Positions 61,157 through 64,000 of a stretch of 64,000 nucleotides of DNA are shown here, piece by piece. The translations under genes were made by a program, and so were the position numbers. Position 1 is the first letter of the stretch, and each line of letters starts with the position of its first letter. Below the pieces are notes generated by a model. The model saw nothing but the letters and a program-made list of their open reading frames with translations. It was not told the DNA's origin and ran no database searches. Origin of the DNA: Hymenobacter setariae (lineage in GTDB: Bacteria > Bacteroidota > Bacteroidia > Cytophagales > Hymenobacteraceae); contig NZ_VMRJ01000003.1 in NCBI RefSeq assembly GCF_007713685.1, positions 1-64,000 of the forward strand, given 5' to 3'.

Positions 61157-62251
61157 CTATTTATTCGTGATTTCCACATAGGCTTTGCCCGTTACGGGCT
61201 GGCCATTGTGGGTGCCGGTCACCTTGCACATGCCTTCCCAATAGTACATCGTGAAGGCGTGGAAAAACTTGAGCGCCAGCTCTTGCTGCGGCACCAGCGG
61301 TTCTACTACTAGGTCGTAGCCCTGAGTGGGCACCTGCACGCGCCACTTGGCGGGGTATTTTTTCTTTGACTTAGGGCTGGTCCAGTAGGTGAGGGGCGTG
61401 AGCGTAAAGTCGGTGCCGCCTAGGTGCACGTTTTCATTGTTGGCACTGAAAAACGAACCATTGTTGAGGCTCTGGCCGGTCTCACTGTTGCGCAGCGTGT
61501 TCAGCATTAGCTCGGTGCGCTGCGGCACTTCGGCCCTAGGCTGTTCGTCGAGCTGAATGCTGAGCCAATCCCAGCCCACACCCTTGGCCACGATGCTGGT
61601 GCAGTTCCACTGGCGGTCGTACCACAGCTCGCCAGTTACCTGGTGGGTTTTGCCGGCCACCGTGAGGGTGCCGGTGGTGGCCAGGCGCGGGTAGCTATAG
61701 TAGCCCGCCACAATGCCTTGGCCGTAGTTTTCGTAGCCGGTACCGCCGTGCAGCAGCACGGGCTTGGTGGGCGTGGTGCTAAGGTTGAGAGCGTAGCCAG
61801 TGTTTTCCTTGCCGGTGAGGGCGGCTTCAAACTGGTACTTGCCTTCCTGGCCGTCAAACTTCCAGACCTGGCCGTCCTTACGCTCGCGCAGGCGTAGCGG
61901 CAGCGAGTCGGTGAGCAGGTGCGGCAGCTTGCCGAGCTTGTAATCGTAGTTGAATTTCTGGCCTTTGGGGTCGGTGATAGCCACGTTCACCATTTGGTAG
62001 TCGTCCTTGCCATCCTTCAGGTTGAAGTGAAAAAAGACGTACTCGATGCCAAACTCCTCGCCGCTGGCCTGGTCGCGCAGGTGGCCAGTGAGGTACCACC
62101 ACTCCAGCGAGTTTTTGGGGTGAACGGCCTCCTCGTGGGGCAGTTCGGCGCGGGTGGCGGTGGGGTTGAAGCGGGTAGTGGGTACCGGCTTAAAAGTAGA
62201 GCAAGCGGTAAAAAGCAGCGTAACTAGCAGCGCAAGGGGTAATCTCATCAT
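61157..62251 (-). CDS. AttH/CrtC-like lipocalin-fold lipoprotein
   Basis: 364 aa. The lipoprotein signal MRLPLALLVTLLFTAC precedes a domain with NSLEWWYLTGHL, FGIEYVFFHFNLKD, GELWYDRQW and WDWLSIQLDEQ, characteristic of the AttH/carotenoid 1,2-hydratase (CrtC) double-lipocalin family. The role of lipoprotein members is not settled; hydration of a hydrophobic substrate or simple lipid binding are both possible. Two adjacent ATGs (62251, 62248) are start options. An upstream in-frame extension to 62440 is rejected because it would bury the lipoprotein signal and overlap the next gene. Confidence 0.8.
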   Translation of the reverse strand: MMRLPLALLVTLLFTACSTFKPVPTTRFNPTATRAELPHEEAVHPKNSLEWWYLTGHLRDQASGEEFGIEYVFFHFNLKDGKDDYQMVNVAITDPKGQKFNYDYKLGKLPHLLTDSLPLRLRERKDGQVWKFDGQEGKYQFEAALTGKENTGYALNLSTTPTKPVLLHGGTGYENYGQGIVAGYYSYPRLATTGTLTVAGKTHQVTGELWYDRQWNCTSIVAKGVGWDWLSIQLDEQPRAEVPQRTELMLNTLRNSETGQSLNNGSFFSANNENVHLGGTDFTLTPLTYWTSPKSKKKYPAKWRVQVPTQGYDLVVEPLVPQQELALKFFHAFTMYYWEGMCKVTGTHNGQPVTGKAYVEITNK

Positions 62252-62289
62252 ACCCTCACACAAGGGTTTTGTAGGGCAAAAAGTTTGCC

Positions 62290-62832
62290 CTAGGGTCGGC
62301 CAGTATGCGAGCGCGAAGGATACACTGGCGGCGGTACGGGCGGGGCCATCCAGATGTACCCATGCAGATTGGGCCGCCCACGTCCTGGCGCCGAGGCTAG
62401 GCGTAGTACGAGGGGTTGCGCCGGGTCGTAGGTGCGCCAATCGAGCGACCGGCGCATCATCTTGAAGGTAAAAGGAGCAGTGGCGACTTTAATAGTGAGT
62501 ACGCCACCGCGCACGTGCTTCCACGCTGTCGGAAAGGTGAAAGCAAACTCACCTTGCTCGTTCGTGATAGCTCCGTACTTTGTGTCGTTGAGATAAAGCC
62601 AAAGCCGAGGTATTGGCACATTTAGCGAGTCATCCAGCACTACTCCGCTAACCGTAATCGTCTCGTACCTTGCCGCTGGAGTAGCGGTAGGTAACTGCGC
62701 CGCAGCACCATGCCACCCACATAGGGCCACGGCCACCAGCCCATGCCGTGCGCGGCCCCACCGCCCGGGGCTAGCACACGGTGACAACTGCCCGCCTAGG
62801 TCGTTAAAATGAGCCTTAGTAGCTGAAAGCAT
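62290..62832 (-). CDS. secreted CarboxypepD-regulatory-like protein
   Basis: 180 aa. A leader with a hydrophobic stretch (GLVAVALCGWHGAAA) ends near AQLP, followed by one beta-sandwich module: ITVSGVVLDDSLNVPIPRLWLYL, then TNEQGEFAFTFP, as in CarboxypepD_reg-like domains. The C-terminal tail is Pro-rich. It follows the similar gene at 62857 after 24 bp on the same strand, so the two probably form an operon. Function unknown; surface assembly is possible. Confidence 0.7.
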   Translation of the reverse strand: MLSATKAHFNDLGGQLSPCASPGRWGRARHGLVAVALCGWHGAAAQLPTATPAARYETITVSGVVLDDSLNVPIPRLWLYLNDTKYGAITNEQGEFAFTFPTAWKHVRGGVLTIKVATAPFTFKMMRRSLDWRTYDPAQPLVLRLASAPGRGRPNLHGYIWMAPPVPPPVYPSRSHTGRP

Positions 62833-62856
62833 GGTAAGCTTAGTGGGTAGCCTTGA

Positions 62857-63666
62857 TTAAGGCCGAAAAGGCCGCGTGAGCCAGTATTTGCTCCAGTTGA
62901 AAAAGCGCTTAGGGTGCCAGGGCCAGGGGCGCTTGCTCACTGTGCAGATGACAACTTCACCGCTTAGCATGCCCTTTACATCATTCTGTAGCGCTACTAC
63001 TACCGCTTGGCTGCTAGCAGCCGGCACCATAAGCTGCTGGCCCACGTAGCCGATGTAGCGAATGTCGAGTTGCACCGAAGTCGCGCCAGTAGCTACGGTC
63101 AGGGTGAAATTTCCAGTGGCATCGGTCGAAGTACCGGTAGTAGTACCTGCCAGCAAGATAGTTACCCCTGGTAGTCCTTCGTGGGTGATGGAATCAGTGA
63201 CCGTGCCTCGTATCACGAAGGGGCCACCAGGCTCCGTTAGGTTGGGGCTGAGGGATTGCTCGGCGGGCCGCAAGGGGCTGGGTGGTGCCACCGCCTGCCC
63301 GGCGCCTGTGGGGTAGGCTGCGGGCACTGGGCCCCCGTGGTAGTCACCTAGGGCCGATTGGGCGGCGGCTCGGCTGGCCCCTAGCATGCTGCCAGCAGCC
63401 AGCACCGCCCCGAGCCAGGCCCGCCAGCGCGAGGGCGGGGTGGGGGCTACCAGCGGCCGGCCAAGTTGGTCGGTGCGCACGCGGCCACAGGTGCCGCCGG
63501 CTGCCTGGCGGAGCACAGCCAGAATTTCGGCATCGGTTTTTTGAGTGAAATCCACCACTGTTTTTTGGCAGGCCGCGCAGTGGCGGCCCATCGCGGTGGG
63601 CGTCATGGCGGCCCAATTTTCGGCGCAGGGCTGCGGAATGCGAATAGCGGTAGAAGGCTGGGGCAT
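62857..63666 (-). CDS. membrane protein with N-terminal Cys motif and CarboxypepD-like C-terminal domain
   Basis: 269 aa with an unusual order. An N-terminal segment has CAENWAAMTPTAMGRHCAACQKTVVDFTQKTDAEI, a Cys pattern (C..W..M....RHCxxC..VVDF) common in Bacteroidota proteins. A hydrophobic helix (about 80-103, WLGAVLAAGSMLGASRAAA) crosses the membrane, and a CarboxypepD-like module follows (VIRGTVTDSITHEGLPGVTILL, TSTDATGNFTLTV). This suggests a cytoplasmic Cys domain linked to a periplasmic beta module. No partner sigma factor is adjacent. Confidence 0.7.
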   Translation of the reverse strand: MPQPSTAIRIPQPCAENWAAMTPTAMGRHCAACQKTVVDFTQKTDAEILAVLRQAAGGTCGRVRTDQLGRPLVAPTPPSRWRAWLGAVLAAGSMLGASRAAAQSALGDYHGGPVPAAYPTGAGQAVAPPSPLRPAEQSLSPNLTEPGGPFVIRGTVTDSITHEGLPGVTILLAGTTTGTSTDATGNFTLTVATGATSVQLDIRYIGYVGQQLMVPAASSQAVVVALQNDVKGMLSGEVVICTVSKRPWPWHPKRFFNWSKYWLTRPFRP

Positions 63667-63780
63667 AGCTCAGAAAGAAGGAACAGCTCTCTTCCCAGAT
63701 GCCGGCCGGGCGCCGATTGCACACGGCCCCGCCGTAACTTGGCAGTTTGCTATTTTGCCGCTCCCATTTTTCTTGGCCAA

Positions 63781-64000
63781 ATGCCCCCCACCAATCACTC
63801 GCTCTTCCGCCGCAAAACCATTGAGTCTATCCTAGCCAACCCGCCCGCCGATGCCGATGGCCACGGCGGCGGGGGCTTGGCTCGCCACCTCACCGTGCGC
63901 GACCTCACGGGCCTAGGCATCGCGGCTATCATCGGGGCCGGCATTTTTAGCACCATCGGGCAGGCCAGCCTCAATGGCGGGCCGGCCGTGTCACTGCTGT
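63781..64000 (+). CDS. amino acid permease (APC family), 5' part
   Basis: The window ends inside this gene. The first 73 codons read a cytoplasmic N-terminus (MPPTNHSLFRRKTIESIL), then LARHLTVRDLTGLGIAAIIG and AGIFSTIGQASLNGGPAVSLL, the start of helix 1 with the GAGIF motif of APC/CAT-type amino-acid transporters. The ATG at 63781 begins right after an A/T-rich segment. The rest lies beyond 64000. Confidence 0.8.
   Translation, partial: MPPTNHSLFRRKTIESILANPPADADGHGGGGLARHLTVRDLTGLGIAAIIGAGIFSTIGQASLNGGPAVSLL

Noticed and set aside
1..64000. CRISPR arrays and tRNA genes
   Set aside because: No regularly spaced direct repeats and no tRNA-like cloverleaf with a GGTTCGA-type arm were found, including after the 5S rRNA.

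Overview
The window looks like a chromosomal segment of a GC-rich member of the Bacteroidota, most likely Hymenobacter or a close relative (Cytophagales). The grounds are a SusC-type TonB-dependent receptor, a Bacteroidota-type Hcp/TssD protein, several CarboxypepD-regulatory-like secreted proteins, a fused E1 alpha/beta dehydrogenase, bacillithiol genes (bshC, ytxJ), repeated matches to the Bacteroidota -7 promoter element TAnnTTTG, and no obvious Shine-Dalgarno sequences. Names come from reading motifs; no database search was possible.

Layout. 1-150: the 3' end of a 5S rRNA and its terminator, so an rRNA operon lies just upstream. 0.3-2.7 kb (-): small hypothetical, secreted and lipoprotein genes and a GNAT acetyltransferase. 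2.8-7.3 kb (+): M13 peptidase, OprB-like porin, S1/P1 nuclease. 7.3-8.0 kb: non-coding stretch with a possible small RNA. 8.0-21.0 kb (+): nucleotide block with pyrF, pyrE, purL, purQ, purC, an NTF2-like gene, purD, purN, purF, an AT-rich glycosyltransferase and purM. This covers most of the route from PRPP to SAICAR; purE/K, purB and purH are not here. purL and purQ lie in the same reading frame, separated by one stop codon.

21.0-26.3 kb is the accessory hot spot: a DUF4240 gene, then on the minus strand nicotinate phosphoribosyltransferase (pncB), an Hcp/TssD protein fused to a zinc-metallopeptidase toxin-like domain, a probable cognate immunity gene, and a decayed copy of the last ~38 codons of pncB. 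The cassette is therefore bounded by a degenerate direct repeat of the pncB 3' end, offset by 1954 bp without gaps. A second AT-rich glycosyltransferase follows.

26.4-64 kb is mostly housekeeping: gcvP, lipA, OsmC, ytxJ, E1 alpha/beta fusion, an orphan SusC-like receptor, M16 peptidase, pheS, rimO, a 2OG dioxygenase, bshC, galT, prmC, ribD, free Met-R-sulfoxide reductase, kmo, an IPNS-like oxygenase, aspA, chrA, an exported superoxide dismutase, an AttH/CrtC-like lipoprotein, two CarboxypepD-like proteins and the start of an amino-acid permease. A probable dead gene lies at about 50 kb.

Across the window there is a family of dispersed palindromes (core TCATGCTGAGCTTGCGAAGC), a second family built on GCGGACTTTGTAGTCCGC, long hairpins at most convergent gene ends, and marked over-use of the hexamer CCTAGG.
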